DNA of 64,000 bases from Pseudomonas zanjanensis (GTDB lineage Bacteria; Pseudomonadota; Gammaproteobacteria; Pseudomonadales; Pseudomonadaceae), in assembly GCF_014268745.2 (NCBI RefSeq), contig NZ_JABWRB020000001.1, positions 3,348,001 through 3,412,000 of the forward strand, read 5' to 3'. The notes under the pieces are model-generated. The model had not been told where the DNA came from. It worked only from the letters and a program-made list of their open reading frames with translations, and made no database searches. Each line of letters starts with the position of its first letter. Position 1 is the first letter of the stretch. The translations under genes were made by a program, and so were the position numbers. This document shows, one piece after another, positions 8,456 to 17,537 of this stretch.

Positions 8456-9256
8456 ATGCAGATATCCCTCGCCCGACAGGTTGCCCTGGTCACCGGCGCC
8501 AGCTCCGGCATTGGCGCAGGCGCGGCCAAGGCGTTGGCAGATGTGGGTGCCGCCGTGGTGCTCAACTACCATTCCAACGCCGAGCCGGCGCAAGAACTGG
8601 CCCGTGAAATCAACGCCAACGGCGGCCGCGCCATCGCCGTGGGGGCCGACGTGTCGAAGGAACAGGAGGTCGAGCACCTGTTCGCCGAAGCCCTCGATGC
8701 CTTTGGCACCCTGGACATCCTGGTGGCCAATTCCGGTTTGCAAAAAGACGCCGCCGCCGTCGATATGAGCCTGGAAGACTGGAACACCGTGATCGGCACC
8801 AACCTCACCGGCCAGTTCCTTTGCGCCCGCGCCGCCCTGCGAATCTTCAACCGCCAGGGCGTTCGCCAGGGCGTGTCCCGGGCCGCCGGCAAAATCATCC
8901 ACATGAGCTCGGTGCACCAGCGCATTCCCTGGGCCGGCCACGTCAATTACGCCGCGTCCAAGGGCGGTGTCGATCTGCTGATGCAGAGCCTGGCCCAGGA
9001 AACCAGCCACCAGCGCATCCGCATCAACAGCATCGCCCCTGGCGCCATCCGCACGGCCATCAACCGCGAAGCCACCGAGGGCGAGCAGGAGCAGAAACTG
9101 CTGGAGCTGATTCCTTACGGTCGCGTCGGCGATGTCGAGGACGTCGCCAATGCGGTGGTCTGGCTGGCCTCGGACTGGTCCGATTATGTGGTGGGCACCA
9201 CGCTGTTCATCGATGGCGGGATGAGCCTTTATCCGGGGTTTCGCGGCAATGGCTGA
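8456..9256 (+). CDS. SDR-family oxidoreductase (glucose 1-dehydrogenase-like)
   Basis: 266 residues of a classical short-chain dehydrogenase: TGASSGIG cofactor motif at 13-20, NSG in place of NNAG, SSVHQRIPW for the catalytic Ser region, and YAASK with Tyr at about 165. The ending VVGTTLFIDGGMSLYPGF is typical of bacterial glucose 1-dehydrogenase-like SDRs; the true substrate cannot be told. AAGGTG precedes ATG 8456. The stop overlaps the start of the GH15 gene by 8 bases, so the two genes are very probably co-translated. Confidence 0.85.
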   Translation: MQISLARQVALVTGASSGIGAGAAKALADVGAAVVLNYHSNAEPAQELAREINANGGRAIAVGADVSKEQEVEHLFAEALDAFGTLDILVANSGLQKDAAAVDMSLEDWNTVIGTNLTGQFLCARAALRIFNRQGVRQGVSRAAGKIIHMSSVHQRIPWAGHVNYAASKGGVDLLMQSLAQETSHQRIRINSIAPGAIRTAINREATEGEQEQKLLELIPYGRVGDVEDVANAVVWLASDWSDYVVGTTLFIDGGMSLYPGFRGNG

Positions 9257-11072
9257 TCATGACGAACCGCAAAGCCCCATCGAGAACCACGGCATCATCG
9301 GCGACATGCGCAGCGCCGCGCTGGTCAACGACCGGGGCAGCGTCGATTTCTTCTGCTGGCCGGAATTCGACAGCCCGTCGATCTTCTGTTCCCTGCTCGA
9401 TACTCCGGAGGCGGGCATTTTCCAACTCGCGCCTGACCTGCCGAACGCCCGTCGGCAACAGATCTACCTGCCCGACACCAACGTGTTGCAAACTCGTTGG
9501 CTGAGCGACGGCGCTGTGGTGGAAATCACCGACCTGCTGCCCATCGGCGACAGCGAAGACGATTTGCCGGTGCTGATGCGCAAGGTCCACATGACCGTCG
9601 GCAGTGCAACGTTTCGCCTGCGCTGCGCGGTGCGGCATGACTATGCCCGGGCCGCGACGATCGCGAGCCAGGACGGCAGCCACATTTGCTTCAGCGCGCC
9701 GGGGCATCCGAGCTTGCGTTTATGCGGCGATCAGCCCATGACGCTGGACGGCAACACCGCCGTGGCCGAGTTCACCCTGGAACAGGGCCAGCGCGCCGAA
9801 TTCCTGCTGGGCGGCATCGACGACCCGCGCCTGCAGGACGATGCCAGCGCGATGTGCCTGGAGCGGACCCTGGCGTTCTGGCGCGGCTGGATCGGCCAAT
9901 CCAACTATCGCGGGCGCTGGCGCGAAGTGGTCAACCGCTCGGCCCTGGCGCTGAAACTGCTGACCTCGCGCAAACACGGCGCCATCCTCGCCGCCGCCAC
10001 CTTCGGCCTGCCGGAAACCCGCGGGGGCGAGCGCAATTGGGATTACCGCTACACCTGGATCCGCGACGCTTCGTTCACGGTCTATGCGTTCATGCGCCTG
10101 GGTTTCGTCGACGAAGCCAACGCCTACATGCGCTGGCTGCGGGGCCGGGTCAGCGACTGCTGCGACCAGCCGACCAAACTCAACATCCTCTATGGCCTGG
10201 ACGGCAGGCAGGAACTGCCGGAAACCGAGCTGCCGCACTTGAGCGGCTTCGGCAACGCGCAACCGGTGCGCATCGGCAACCTGGCCTACCAACAGGTGCA
10301 ATTGGATATTTTCGGCGAGCTGATGGACGCCGTGTACCTGGTCAACAAATACGGCGAAGCCATTTCCCATCAAGGTTGGAAACACACCGTCGAGGTGATC
10401 GACCAGGTATGCACTGTCTGGCAGGACAAGGACGTGGGCATCTGGGAAATGCGCGGCGACAAACAGCATTTCCTGCACTCGCGGCTGATGTGCTGGGTCG
10501 CCGTCGACCGCGCCATCCGCCTGGCTGAAAAACGCTCCCTGCCCGCCCCGTTCGCTCGCTGGGACGAGACGCGCCAGGCCATTTACCAAGACATCTGGAC
10601 CCACTTCTGGAACGACGAACACCAGCACTTTATCCAACGCCTGGGCAGCACCACCCTGGACGGTTCAATGCTGTTGATGCCTTTGGTGCGTTTCGTCAGC
10701 GCCCGCGACCCGCGCTGGCTGTCGACACTCGACGCCATCGAAAAAAGCCTGGTGCGCGACGGCATGGTCTACCGCTACCGCAACGACGACAGCCCCATCG
10801 ACGGTCTCAGCGGTACCGAAGGCTCCTTCGCCGCCTGCTCGTTCTGGTACGTCGAATGCCTGGCCCGCGCCGGCCGCGTGGAAAAAGCCCAGCTGGAATT
10901 CGAACAACTGCTGCGCTACGCCAACCCGCTGGGGTTGTACGCCGAAGAGTTCGACAGCCACGGCTACCACCTGGGCAATACTCCCCAGGCCCTGACCCAC
11001 CTGGCGCTGATCAGTGCGGCGAGCTTCCTGGACCGCAAGTTGAGCGGCGAGAAGAATCATTGGCAGCCGTGA
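9249..11072 (+). CDS. Glycoside hydrolase family 15 protein (glucoamylase/trehalase-like)
   Basis: 607 residues. An N-terminal beta-rich domain (IENHGIIGDMRSAALVNDRG) is followed by an (alpha/alpha)6 barrel with the family signature GERNWDYRYTWIRDASF at about 261-277, and a late LSGTEGSFAACSFWYVECL segment carrying a candidate catalytic Glu. Bacterial members of this family hydrolyse alpha-glucosides, several being trehalases. No signal peptide is seen, so it is probably cytoplasmic. It is translationally coupled to the SDR, a pairing that could link release of glucose to its oxidation. Confidence 0.85.
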   Translation: MADHDEPQSPIENHGIIGDMRSAALVNDRGSVDFFCWPEFDSPSIFCSLLDTPEAGIFQLAPDLPNARRQQIYLPDTNVLQTRWLSDGAVVEITDLLPIGDSEDDLPVLMRKVHMTVGSATFRLRCAVRHDYARAATIASQDGSHICFSAPGHPSLRLCGDQPMTLDGNTAVAEFTLEQGQRAEFLLGGIDDPRLQDDASAMCLERTLAFWRGWIGQSNYRGRWREVVNRSALALKLLTSRKHGAILAAATFGLPETRGGERNWDYRYTWIRDASFTVYAFMRLGFVDEANAYMRWLRGRVSDCCDQPTKLNILYGLDGRQELPETELPHLSGFGNAQPVRIGNLAYQQVQLDIFGELMDAVYLVNKYGEAISHQGWKHTVEVIDQVCTVWQDKDVGIWEMRGDKQHFLHSRLMCWVAVDRAIRLAEKRSLPAPFARWDETRQAIYQDIWTHFWNDEHQHFIQRLGSTTLDGSMLLMPLVRFVSARDPRWLSTLDAIEKSLVRDGMVYRYRNDDSPIDGLSGTEGSFAACSFWYVECLARAGRVEKAQLEFEQLLRYANPLGLYAEEFDSHGYHLGNTPQALTHLALISAASFLDRKLSGEKNHWQP

Positions 11073-11104
11073 GCTGAATTGGCCCTCAGGCTGAACGCGG
11101 CGCC

Positions 11105-11202
11105 CTGTGGCGAGGGAGCTTGCTCCCGCTGGGTTGCGAAGCGACCCCAAGATTTTGCGCCAGCTGCGCAGTCGAGCGGGAGCAAGCTCCCTCGCCACAG
11201 GG
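11105..11202. repeat. REP pair, family A, inverted
   Basis: CTGTGGCGAGGGAGCTTGCT and its inverted copy lie between the convergent ends of the GH15 gene and the DUF6124-like gene. Confidence 0.85.
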
Positions 11203-11217
11203 AAAACGGTGGGCTGG

Positions 11218-11586
11218 CTATTGTGTTGAGTCAGCCAGTTCGAGGTCATCCAACGCTCGGTTGGCCAGCAACCTGGCCAGTTCGATCAATTGCTGAATCC
11301 CCAGCGCTACATGGCGCCGGGAACCTTCCAACTCGAACCCCAGGTCACTGACCAGCGCATCGGCCGAGGCCAGGGTTTCGCTGAGGGTGGTCAGCACCGA
11401 TTCGGTATTGAGGCCGGGAACCACGGTGAAAACCTGGCCGTCCTGGGTGTCGGGCTTGGGTGGGGCGGGAGGAGACAAGTGAATGTTCAGCGCCCGGTCG
11501 GCGGCTTCACGGAGTTTTTGTGTATCGAAGGTGGTGTAGGCAGAGAGGTTTTCGGCGCGTGGTGGGTTGGGGGTGATCTTGACCAT
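11218..11586 (-). CDS. DUF6124-like small protein
   Basis: 122 residues starting MVKITPNPP, with a proline-rich stretch (SPPAPPKPD) and a helical C-terminal half (TESVLTTLSETLASADALV, then HVALGIQQLIELARLLAN). This matches the small proteins annotated as DUF6124 that are common and multi-copy in Pseudomonas. Function unknown; no membrane segment or enzyme motif. ATG 11586 is chosen because GGAG stands about nine bases upstream, whereas the frame further upstream lacks one. Confidence 0.75.
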   Translation of the reverse strand: MVKITPNPPRAENLSAYTTFDTQKLREAADRALNIHLSPPAPPKPDTQDGQVFTVVPGLNTESVLTTLSETLASADALVSDLGFELEGSRRHVALGIQQLIELARLLANRALDDLELADSTQ

Positions 11587-12157
11587 GATGTGAATCTCCA
11601 TTCGAAAGTGGAGTTCGCCATTTCCGCGACCAAGCAGAAGGGTGGCGAACTGTACGCAGGTTGGTCGACCAGGGAATGGATACCCGGCAGGGCCCGAAGC
11701 CCTCCCACGCACAGTCAGCCATAAAGCAGACAGCCGCTCGCGCGGCATTGTGCGCCATTCTAAACCCGGGCGACCAAACCCGGTCGCTGATTTTGCAGCG
11801 ACGGGCAAAGCCTATCCCCGCCCCTTCCGAACCGACAACCGACGCGACTCGTCAGAAAATTCCGGTTCACCTATTTTTTTGTAGGAACACCGCACCACTG
11901 TGGCGAGGGAGCTTGCTCCCGCTCGACTGCGCAGCAGGCGCAAAAATCTTCTAGCCTCCAAAGAATCAGCGTCTGGTATGGGGTCGCTTCGCAACCCAGC
12001 GGGAGCAAGCTCCCTCGCCACAAAAGCAATCACCGCAAGTCACCCATTTAGCGTTACGCCCCCTTTCGAGTTGCCAGCCCCGCCAACCCCTCCTAAGATC
12101 GACGCTCTCACGGGTGCAGCGGAGCTGCCCGATAAAAACCCGACTCAAGGACCTGAC
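11587..12157. other. 571-base gap between divergent small genes
   Basis: Holds the upstream region of the DUF6124-like gene and a family A REP pair (11898-12022). I see no convincing gene in the remainder, and no promoter I would name. Confidence 0.6.
11898..12022. repeat. REP pair, family A, inverted
   Basis: Two facing copies with the inner arms CTCGACTGCGCAGCAGG and CTTCGCAACCCAGCG. Confidence 0.85.
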
Positions 12158-12535
12158 ATGACCCATATCAAACGCCCCATCACCACCCCACCCCGAACAG
12201 GCCTGACCCGCGAAGACCTCTGGGAAGGCCACGACCGGGGCTTGATCAAGTGCTGGGAAATCGGCCGCGAACGTTCGGCGAAGTTTCCCGAACTGGCGCA
12301 ACGCTGTGTGGCCGGGGAGTTGCCGGTGCTGGGGTGGAAAGGTGGCGTCAGCCGCAGCTTGAAGAAAAACGAAAAATTCGGTTGCCTCAAATACCTCGCC
12401 CAGTGGCAGGGCCTGCGCGGTGAAGACCTGGACATCGACCTGACCCAGGAGCGCACCCTGACCTGTTCCAACACCAATATGATTGTGACGTTCACGCCGG
12501 ATCGGGCCAAATACGTCAACCAGGAACCTGCCTGA
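12158..12535 (+). CDS. Hypothetical small protein
   Basis: 125 residues, basic and cysteine-containing (LIKCWEIG, RCVAGE, GCLKYL, LTCSN). I do not recognise a family or catalytic motif, and there is no signal peptide. ATG 12158 begins after CTCAAGGACCTGAC, a weak ribosome site. It lies 28 bases upstream of the alpha/beta hydrolase gene in the same direction, so the two could share a transcript. Confidence 0.6.
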   Translation: MTHIKRPITTPPRTGLTREDLWEGHDRGLIKCWEIGRERSAKFPELAQRCVAGELPVLGWKGGVSRSLKKNEKFGCLKYLAQWQGLRGEDLDIDLTQERTLTCSNTNMIVTFTPDRAKYVNQEPA

Positions 12536-12563
12536 ACACAACCGCACACTGCCGGAGGCCGAC

Positions 12564-13466
12564 ATGAACCTTGAGCCCAGGATCAACTTCGCCGTCACGC
12601 CGTTGCTGCGCATTGCCTACGAAGAACACGGTCCCGCCAGCGGCGACCCGATCATCCTGCTGCACGGTTTTCCTTACGATCCCAGGGCGTTCGACGAAGT
12701 CGCGCCGGCCCTGGCCCAACGTGGCTATCGGGTCGTCGTGCCCTACCTGCGCGGCTACGGCCCGACCCGTTTCAACAACCCGGCCATCCTGCGCTCCGGC
12801 CAGCAAGCCGCCCTGGCCCAGGACCTGCTGGACCTGATGGACGCACTCTCCATCCCCCAAGCGGCGCTGTGTGGCTACGACTGGGGCGGTCGGGCGGCGT
12901 GTATCGTCGCGGCGCTGTGGCCCGAGCGCGTGCGCTGCCTGGTGACCGGCGATGGCTACAACCTGCAGGATATTCCGCGCTCCAGGCAACCGCTGGACCC
13001 GGAAACCGAACATCGGCTGTGGTATCAGTACTACTTCCACACGGCCCGGGGTGTCGAGGGCCTGACCCAGAACCGGCGCGAGCTGTGTGGCTTGCTTTGG
13101 CGCCTGTGGTCGCCGACCTGGAAACGTGGCGCCGAACTGTATCCCCTCAGCGCAGCGTCGTTCGACAACCCGGACTTCGTCGACGTGGTAATCCACTCCT
13201 ACCGCCATCGCTTCATGTACGCACCGGGCGATCCGACGCTGGAGTGGATGGAGGAAAAATTGACGGCGCAACCGGCCATCAGCGTGCCTAGCATTTCCCT
13301 GTGCGGGGGCGACGACGGCGTGGGGCCCGCGCCGAAGCACGATGAAGATGCCGAGCATTTCAGCGGTTTTTACGAGCGCCGAGTGCTCGCCGGTGTCGGC
13401 CACAACATTCCCCAGGAAGCCCCCGAGGCCACGCTCAAGGCGTTGCTGGATCTGCTTGAGGGTTGA
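12564..13466 (+). CDS. Alpha/beta hydrolase (epoxide hydrolase/dehalogenase-like)
   Basis: 300 residues. The oxyanion motif is HGFPYDP at 34-40. The nucleophile elbow is GYDWGG with Asp106, which points to epoxide hydrolase or haloalkane-dehalogenase relatives rather than serine esterases. His280 (GVGHNIPQE) is the likely catalytic base. Substrate unknown. GGAGG lies 7-11 bases upstream of ATG 12564. Its 3' end overlaps the convergent GlxA-type regulator by 32 bases. Confidence 0.8.
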   Translation: MNLEPRINFAVTPLLRIAYEEHGPASGDPIILLHGFPYDPRAFDEVAPALAQRGYRVVVPYLRGYGPTRFNNPAILRSGQQAALAQDLLDLMDALSIPQAALCGYDWGGRAACIVAALWPERVRCLVTGDGYNLQDIPRSRQPLDPETEHRLWYQYYFHTARGVEGLTQNRRELCGLLWRLWSPTWKRGAELYPLSAASFDNPDFVDVVIHSYRHRFMYAPGDPTLEWMEEKLTAQPAISVPSISLCGGDDGVGPAPKHDEDAEHFSGFYERRVLAGVGHNIPQEAPEATLKALLDLLEG

Positions 13467-14427
13467 CGGCGAACCGCTCGCGATAGGCCTGGGGTGTCAC
13501 GCCCATGGCCCGTAGGAAACTTCGGCGCAAGGTTTCCTCACTGCCAAAACCACATTGCACCGCCACCCGTTTGATTGACACCGCAGTGTCGGACAACAAA
13601 CGGCGCGCGGTTTCCACGCGAATCAACTCGACGGCCCGCGCCGGGGTCTGGCCGGTGTCGGCGCGGTAGTGACGCACAAAGCTGCGCTCGCTCATGCCCA
13701 CCTCGGCGGCCAGGCTCGACAGGCCAAGGTCACGGGTGAGGTTTTCGGCGATCCAGGCGTGCAGGTCATCGAACCGACTGCCCTGTTTTTGCAGCGACAA
13801 CGTCACGCTGAACTGCGATTGCCCGCCAGGACGCTTGAGGAACACCACCAGTTGCCGGGCGACCTCCAGCGCCACCGCGCGGCCCAAGTCCTCCTCGACC
13901 AGCGCCAGGGCCAGGTCGATGCCGGCCGTCACCCCGGCCGAGGTCCAGACCGGACCGTCGTTGATAAAAATCGGGTTGGGTTCGACCCGCAATTGCGGAT
14001 GTTGCTCGGCCAGTTGCTCGCAGCGGGTCCAGTGCGTCACCACGCGCCGTCCGTCCAGCCAACCGCTGGCGGCCAGCAGGAACGCCCCGGTGCACACCGA
14101 CGCCACCCTTCGCGAACGCAGGCCGTGCGCCTTGACCCAGGCCACCAGCGCCGGGTCCTTCGCCGCGTCGTACACGCCCCAGCCACCGGCAATCAGCAAT
14201 GTGTCGCTGCCCTCGCTCGGCAGCGGCTCGGCCATCAGCGCCAACCCCGCCGAGGACATCACCGCCCCGCCACCCACCGCGATGACTGTTGGTGTGTAGG
14301 GCAGCGGCAGGCCTTGCTGGCGAGCCAAATCGTTGGCCGAGGCAAACACCTGCAAGGGCCCGGTGACATCCAGCACTTGCACGTTGGCGAAGGCCAGGAC
14401 ATGAACGGTTTTCGGTGGGTTAGGCAT
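13435..14427 (-). CDS. GlxA-family transcriptional regulator (DJ-1/PfpI domain plus AraC helix-turn-helix)
   Basis: 330 residues. Residues ~5-190 form a DJ-1/PfpI amidotransferase-like domain with the nucleophile-type elbow SVCTGAF (Cys112). Residues ~220-320 are an AraC-type double helix-turn-helix (LSSLAAEVGMSERSFVRHY, then VAVQCGFGSEETLRRSF). Proteins of this layout sense small nitrogenous molecules and regulate neighbouring genes. It is divergent from inhA across 99 bases, and its sensor domain is a paralogue of InhA itself, so inhA is the likely target. Confidence 0.85.
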   Translation of the reverse strand: MPNPPKTVHVLAFANVQVLDVTGPLQVFASANDLARQQGLPLPYTPTVIAVGGGAVMSSAGLALMAEPLPSEGSDTLLIAGGWGVYDAAKDPALVAWVKAHGLRSRRVASVCTGAFLLAASGWLDGRRVVTHWTRCEQLAEQHPQLRVEPNPIFINDGPVWTSAGVTAGIDLALALVEEDLGRAVALEVARQLVVFLKRPGGQSQFSVTLSLQKQGSRFDDLHAWIAENLTRDLGLSSLAAEVGMSERSFVRHYRADTGQTPARAVELIRVETARRLLSDTAVSIKRVAVQCGFGSEETLRRSFLRAMGVTPQAYRERFAVNPQADPATP

Positions 14428-14450
14428 ATTGGCGTGATTCGTGGGCTTAT

Positions 14451-14464
14451 TGGCGTATACGCCA
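14451..14464. promoter_or_regulatory. Perfect 14-bp palindrome, candidate operator
   Basis: TGGCGTATACGCCA reads the same on both strands and lies in the 99-base gap between the divergent GlxA-type regulator and inhA. The half-site TTGGCGT also occurs at about 14429-14435. This is a good candidate binding site, but no experimental motif for this regulator is known to me. Confidence 0.5.
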
Positions 14465-14526
14465 GAGCCTACGGATCTAAAGTAAAACCGTCCACCCCTC
14501 GGGCATCATCCAAAGGAGAACGCGAC

Positions 14527-15213
14527 ATGACGTTGCAGATCGGTTTGCTGTTATTCCCCCAAGTCCAGCAGTTGGACCTGACCGGCCCATATGACGTGCT
14601 GGCCTCGTTGCCAGGCGTGAAGGTCCACCTGATCTGGAAGGACCTGGCCCCAGTCACCGCGAGCACCGGGCTGGTACTGCTGCCCACCACCACGTTCGAG
14701 GACTGCCCGAAGCTCGATGTGATCTGCGTCCCCGGCGGGACCGGCGTCGGGCCGCTGATGGAAGACGAGCAGACGCTGGCCTTCATCAAGCGACAAGCCG
14801 CCGACGCGAAATACATCACCTCGGTGTGCACCGGTGCGTTGGTGCTCGGTGCGGCAGGCCTGTTGCAAGGCAAGCGCGCCACCACTCACTGGGCCTATCA
14901 CAGCCTGTTGCAAACCCTGGGCGCGACGCCGGTCAAGGATCGCGTGGTCCGCGACGGCAACCTGCTCACCGGGGGCGGCATCACGGCCGGGATCGATTTT
15001 GCCTTGACCCTGGCGGCCGAACTGTTCGACCAGGACACCGCCGAGCTAGTCCAACTGCAACTCGAATACGCCCCTGCCCCGCCGTTTACCGCCGGCAGCC
15101 CGGACACCGCGCCGACGCGCGTCCTGGAAGAAGCCCAACGGCGTGCGGCCGAATCGTTCCGGGTGCGCTCGCAAATCACCCAGCGTGCTGCGGCGCGGTT
15201 GGAACTGGCGTAA
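14527..15213 (+). CDS. inhA: Isonitrile hydratase
   Basis: 228 residues, the length of the P. putida enzyme as I remember it, and very similar throughout (IGLLLFPQVQQLDLTGPYDV, VCVPGG-type segment, QLQLEYAPAPPF). It is a DJ-1/PfpI-fold enzyme that hydrates isonitriles to N-substituted formamides. The catalytic Cys is residue 101 (TSVCTGALVLG), the same number as in P. putida InhA. AAAGGAG lies about nine bases upstream of ATG 14527. No isonitrile synthase gene is seen in the window. Confidence 0.85.
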   Translation: MTLQIGLLLFPQVQQLDLTGPYDVLASLPGVKVHLIWKDLAPVTASTGLVLLPTTTFEDCPKLDVICVPGGTGVGPLMEDEQTLAFIKRQAADAKYITSVCTGALVLGAAGLLQGKRATTHWAYHSLLQTLGATPVKDRVVRDGNLLTGGGITAGIDFALTLAAELFDQDTAELVQLQLEYAPAPPFTAGSPDTAPTRVLEEAQRRAAESFRVRSQITQRAAARLELA

Positions 15214-15275
15214 CGATAAACCCCAAGCCGAGGCACAGACGATGTCGGGTTGGACACAACCTTGAGGCAGTCCCA

Positions 15276-15371
15276 TTGTGGCGAGGGAGCTTGCTCCCGC
15301 TCGACTGCGCAGCAGTCGCAAAATCTTGGGTTCGCTTCGCAACCCAGCGGGAGCAAGCTCCCTCGCCACAA
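15276..15371. repeat. REP pair, family A, inverted
   Basis: TTGTGGCGAGGGAGCTTGCT faces its inverted copy between the convergent inhA and SDR genes. Confidence 0.85.
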
Positions 15372-15398
15372 AGGGTTTTCCTGCCGGGTCAACTCGAT

Positions 15399-16136
15399 TC
15401 AGAACGGGCTGGCAGTGGGTCGCACAATCAGTTCGCTGACGTCCACATCCGCGGGTTGTTCAATGGCATAGGCGATAGCCCGGGCGATGGCTTCGGCCGG
15501 AATGGAGATCTTGCGAAACTCACGCATTTCGGCACGCCCACCTTCATCGGAAATGCTCTCGGCCAGTTCCGACTCGGTCACGCCGGGGGAAATCACCGTC
15601 ACGCGCACATCGCCTCCGACTTCCTGGCGCAAGCCCTCGGAAATCGCCCGCACGGCGTACTTGGTGGCGCAATACACAGCGGCCGTCGGGCTGACGGCGT
15701 AGGCACCGATGGATGCGATGTTGATGAACTGCCCGCTACGCTGGCGCTGCATCAGCGGCAGGCCGGCGGCGATGCCGTGAAGCACGCCACGGATATTGAC
15801 GTCGATCATACGGTCCCACTCCTCGACTTTCAGCGCCTCGAGTTTGGAGAGCGGCATGACCCCGGCGTTGTTGATGATCACGTCGACCCGACCGAACCGT
15901 TCGACAGCGAAGTCAATCAGGCTCTGGACGTCATCGCGGCGGCTCACGTCCACGGATTTGCAGGCCGCCTGCTGGCCGGCGGCTTCGAGTTCCTGCACCA
16001 GCGCTTGCAAACGATCGATACGCCGGGCGCCGAGTACGACACGAGCACCGCGAGCCGCGAGCAACCGCGCCGCTGCTTCACCAATCCCGCTGCTGGCGCC
16101 GGTGATGACCACGACTTTGTTTTGAATATCGGACAT
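15399..16136 (-). CDS. SDR-family oxidoreductase
   Basis: 245 residues, a classical [11 protein letters not shown] at 12-19, NNAG at 89-92, Tyr155 and Lys159 in YCATK. The sequence [13 protein letters not shown] and the end ([16 protein letters not shown]) match the NADP-dependent SDRs of the YdfG/clavaldehyde-dehydrogenase-like group; substrate unknown. ATG 16136 is preferred over the longer frame, which would extend into the promoter region. It is divergent from an AraC regulator, with 203 bases between, and is its probable target. Confidence 0.85.
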   Translation of the reverse strand: MSDIQNKVVVITGASSGIGEAAARLLAARGARVVLGARRIDRLQALVQELEAAGQQAACKSVDVSRRDDVQSLIDFAVERFGRVDVIINNAGVMPLSKLEALKVEEWDRMIDVNIRGVLHGIAAGLPLMQRQRSGQFINIASIGAYAVSPTAAVYCATKYAVRAISEGLRQEVGGDVRVTVISPGVTESELAESISDEGGRAEMREFRKISIPAEAIARAIAYAIEQPADVDVSELIVRPTASPF

Positions 16137-16339
16137 GATGGTTTCCTCGTCTGGACGTGTTGGCCCCCGGGTGGGAGCGTTTTGACAGGTCCAGATTAGG
16201 CAACCGACCTTTGCCTGGGTTAGTCGGATCCTCCTGCGCACTTGCACGATCCTGTAGCGATAAATCCGACTCTGGCCGACAACCGCGCAATCGGTTTTAC
16301 TAGCGCGGTCCACTCATTTGGCCTGGGAGATTGATCGGC

Positions 16340-17287
16340 ATGTCGGTATCCACGTCCATCCACATGGCGTCAGACGACGGCGTTAGTCAGCGTCGCGCCG
16401 AACTGGCGAGCCTGATGATGCGCTTCGCTCCAGACTTCGGCGTCCATCCCACGGCCATCGAGGCCTTGCACCTGATCCGCAGCGACGAGCCAACCGAAGC
16501 CCTGCACACCGTGCACAAGCCTGGTTTGTGCGTGATTGTCGAGGGGCGCAAGGAAGTGCGCCTGGCGGACGAATGCTACGTGTATGACCCGCTCAATTAC
16601 CTCGTCGTCTCGGTGACCCTGCCGTTGGCCGGCCAGGTGATCGAAGCCAGTCCCGAGCGCCCCTACCTGTGCATCCGCCTCGACATCGATCCGGCACAGA
16701 TCTGTCGCCTGATTGCCGACGCCAGTCCCATCGGCGTGCCGAGCGAAAGAACCGGACGCGGGTTGTTCCTCGATCGCATCGATGCGCCATTGCTGGACGC
16801 GGTGTTGCGCTTGCTGCGGCTGCTGGACAGCCCGGACGATATCGCCACGCTCGCGCCGCTGGCCCAACAGGAAATTTTCTACCGGCTGCTGCGTGGCGTC
16901 CAAGGCCGACGCTTGCACGATATTGCCATTCCCGACACCCAGACCCATCGCATCAGCCGCGCCATCGAGTGGCTCAATAGCCATTACGCCGAGCCGCTGA
17001 GCATCGACAGCCTGGCACAAATGATCAACCTCAGCCCTTCGGCCCTGCATCACCGCTTCAAGGCCGTGACCGCCATGAGCCCCCTGCAATATCAGAAACA
17101 GCTGCGCCTGCAAGAGGCCCGCCGGTTGTTGTTGGCGCAGAGCAGCGATGTTTCGTCAATCGGCTACAAGATGGGGTATGAAAGTCCTTCGCAGTTCAGC
17201 CGCGAATACAGCCGTCTATTTGGCGCCTCGCCGAGCAAGGACATCGCTCGTTTGCGTGCCCAGGCGCTGCAAGCCAGTGGCGCTTGA
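16340..17287 (+). CDS. AraC-family transcriptional regulator
   Basis: 315 residues. The N-terminal half is the AraC_N cupin-like domain (GLCVIVEGRKEVRLADECYVYDPLNYL is its signature region, residues ~63-90). The C-terminal half is a double helix-turn-helix (LSIDSLAQMINLSPSALHHR, then VSSIGYKMGYESPSQFSREY). ATG 16340 follows GGGAGA at a spacing of nine; a TTG nine bases earlier is possible. Likely regulator of the divergent SDR. Confidence 0.85.
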   Translation: MSVSTSIHMASDDGVSQRRAELASLMMRFAPDFGVHPTAIEALHLIRSDEPTEALHTVHKPGLCVIVEGRKEVRLADECYVYDPLNYLVVSVTLPLAGQVIEASPERPYLCIRLDIDPAQICRLIADASPIGVPSERTGRGLFLDRIDAPLLDAVLRLLRLLDSPDDIATLAPLAQQEIFYRLLRGVQGRRLHDIAIPDTQTHRISRAIEWLNSHYAEPLSIDSLAQMINLSPSALHHRFKAVTAMSPLQYQKQLRLQEARRLLLAQSSDVSSIGYKMGYESPSQFSREYSRLFGASPSKDIARLRAQALQASGA

Positions 17288-17325
17288 CCCTACGTTTGGC
17301 ACATCAGGCTACTTTTTCACAGACG

Positions 17326-17436
17326 AAAAAAAACCCGCCGAAGCGGGTTTTTTGAGGACCAATTTGACTCCCTGTCCGGCATTCCATGCCTGGTCCAATC
17401 ATCCATGACCCTGAGCACTCCCTGTACCCAGTGGAT
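17326..17436 (-). ncRNA. rsmX: RsmX-like small RNA, copy 1 (downstream)
   Basis: On the minus strand a -10 like TAATCT (17448-17443) is followed by ~110 bases carrying six GGA motifs, several in short hairpin loops (GACAGGGAGTC, GCATGGAATGC, ACAGGGAGTG). It ends in a GC-rich terminator with arms AAACCCGC/GCGGGTTT and a T run (17326-17350). Size, GGA density and terminator match the RsmX family, which titrates RsmA/RsmE translational repressors under GacS/GacA control. The 5' end is estimated from the -10 box. Confidence 0.75.
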
Positions 17437-17492
17437 GAACATAGATTAGGCCTGCCGGTGTCCTGGGAAAAGACGAGAAAGCAGCAACGCCG

Positions 17493-17510
17493 TGTAAGCG
17501 TTTCGCTATA
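17493..17510 (-). promoter_or_regulatory. GacA-type upstream box of rsmX copy 1
   Basis: On the minus strand TATAGC-GAAACG-CTTACA, a half-degenerate form of the GacA box TGTAAG-N6-CTTACA. Its centre is about 65 bases upstream of the predicted RNA start, the distance expected for rsm genes and the same as in copy 2. Confidence 0.65.
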
Positions 17511-17537
17511 GAACCCTTTGACACTTTCCAGCAGACG

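Noticed and set aside
13669..14526. Long 5' extension of inhA
   Set aside because: It lies opposite the GlxA-type regulator and across the divergent promoter; InhA of P. putida starts at the equivalent of ATG 14527.
16137..16313. N-terminal extension of the SDR gene at 15399-16136
   Set aside because: It would add 59 residues of non-SDR sequence covering the promoter; the family starts right at the later ATG (MSDIQNK).
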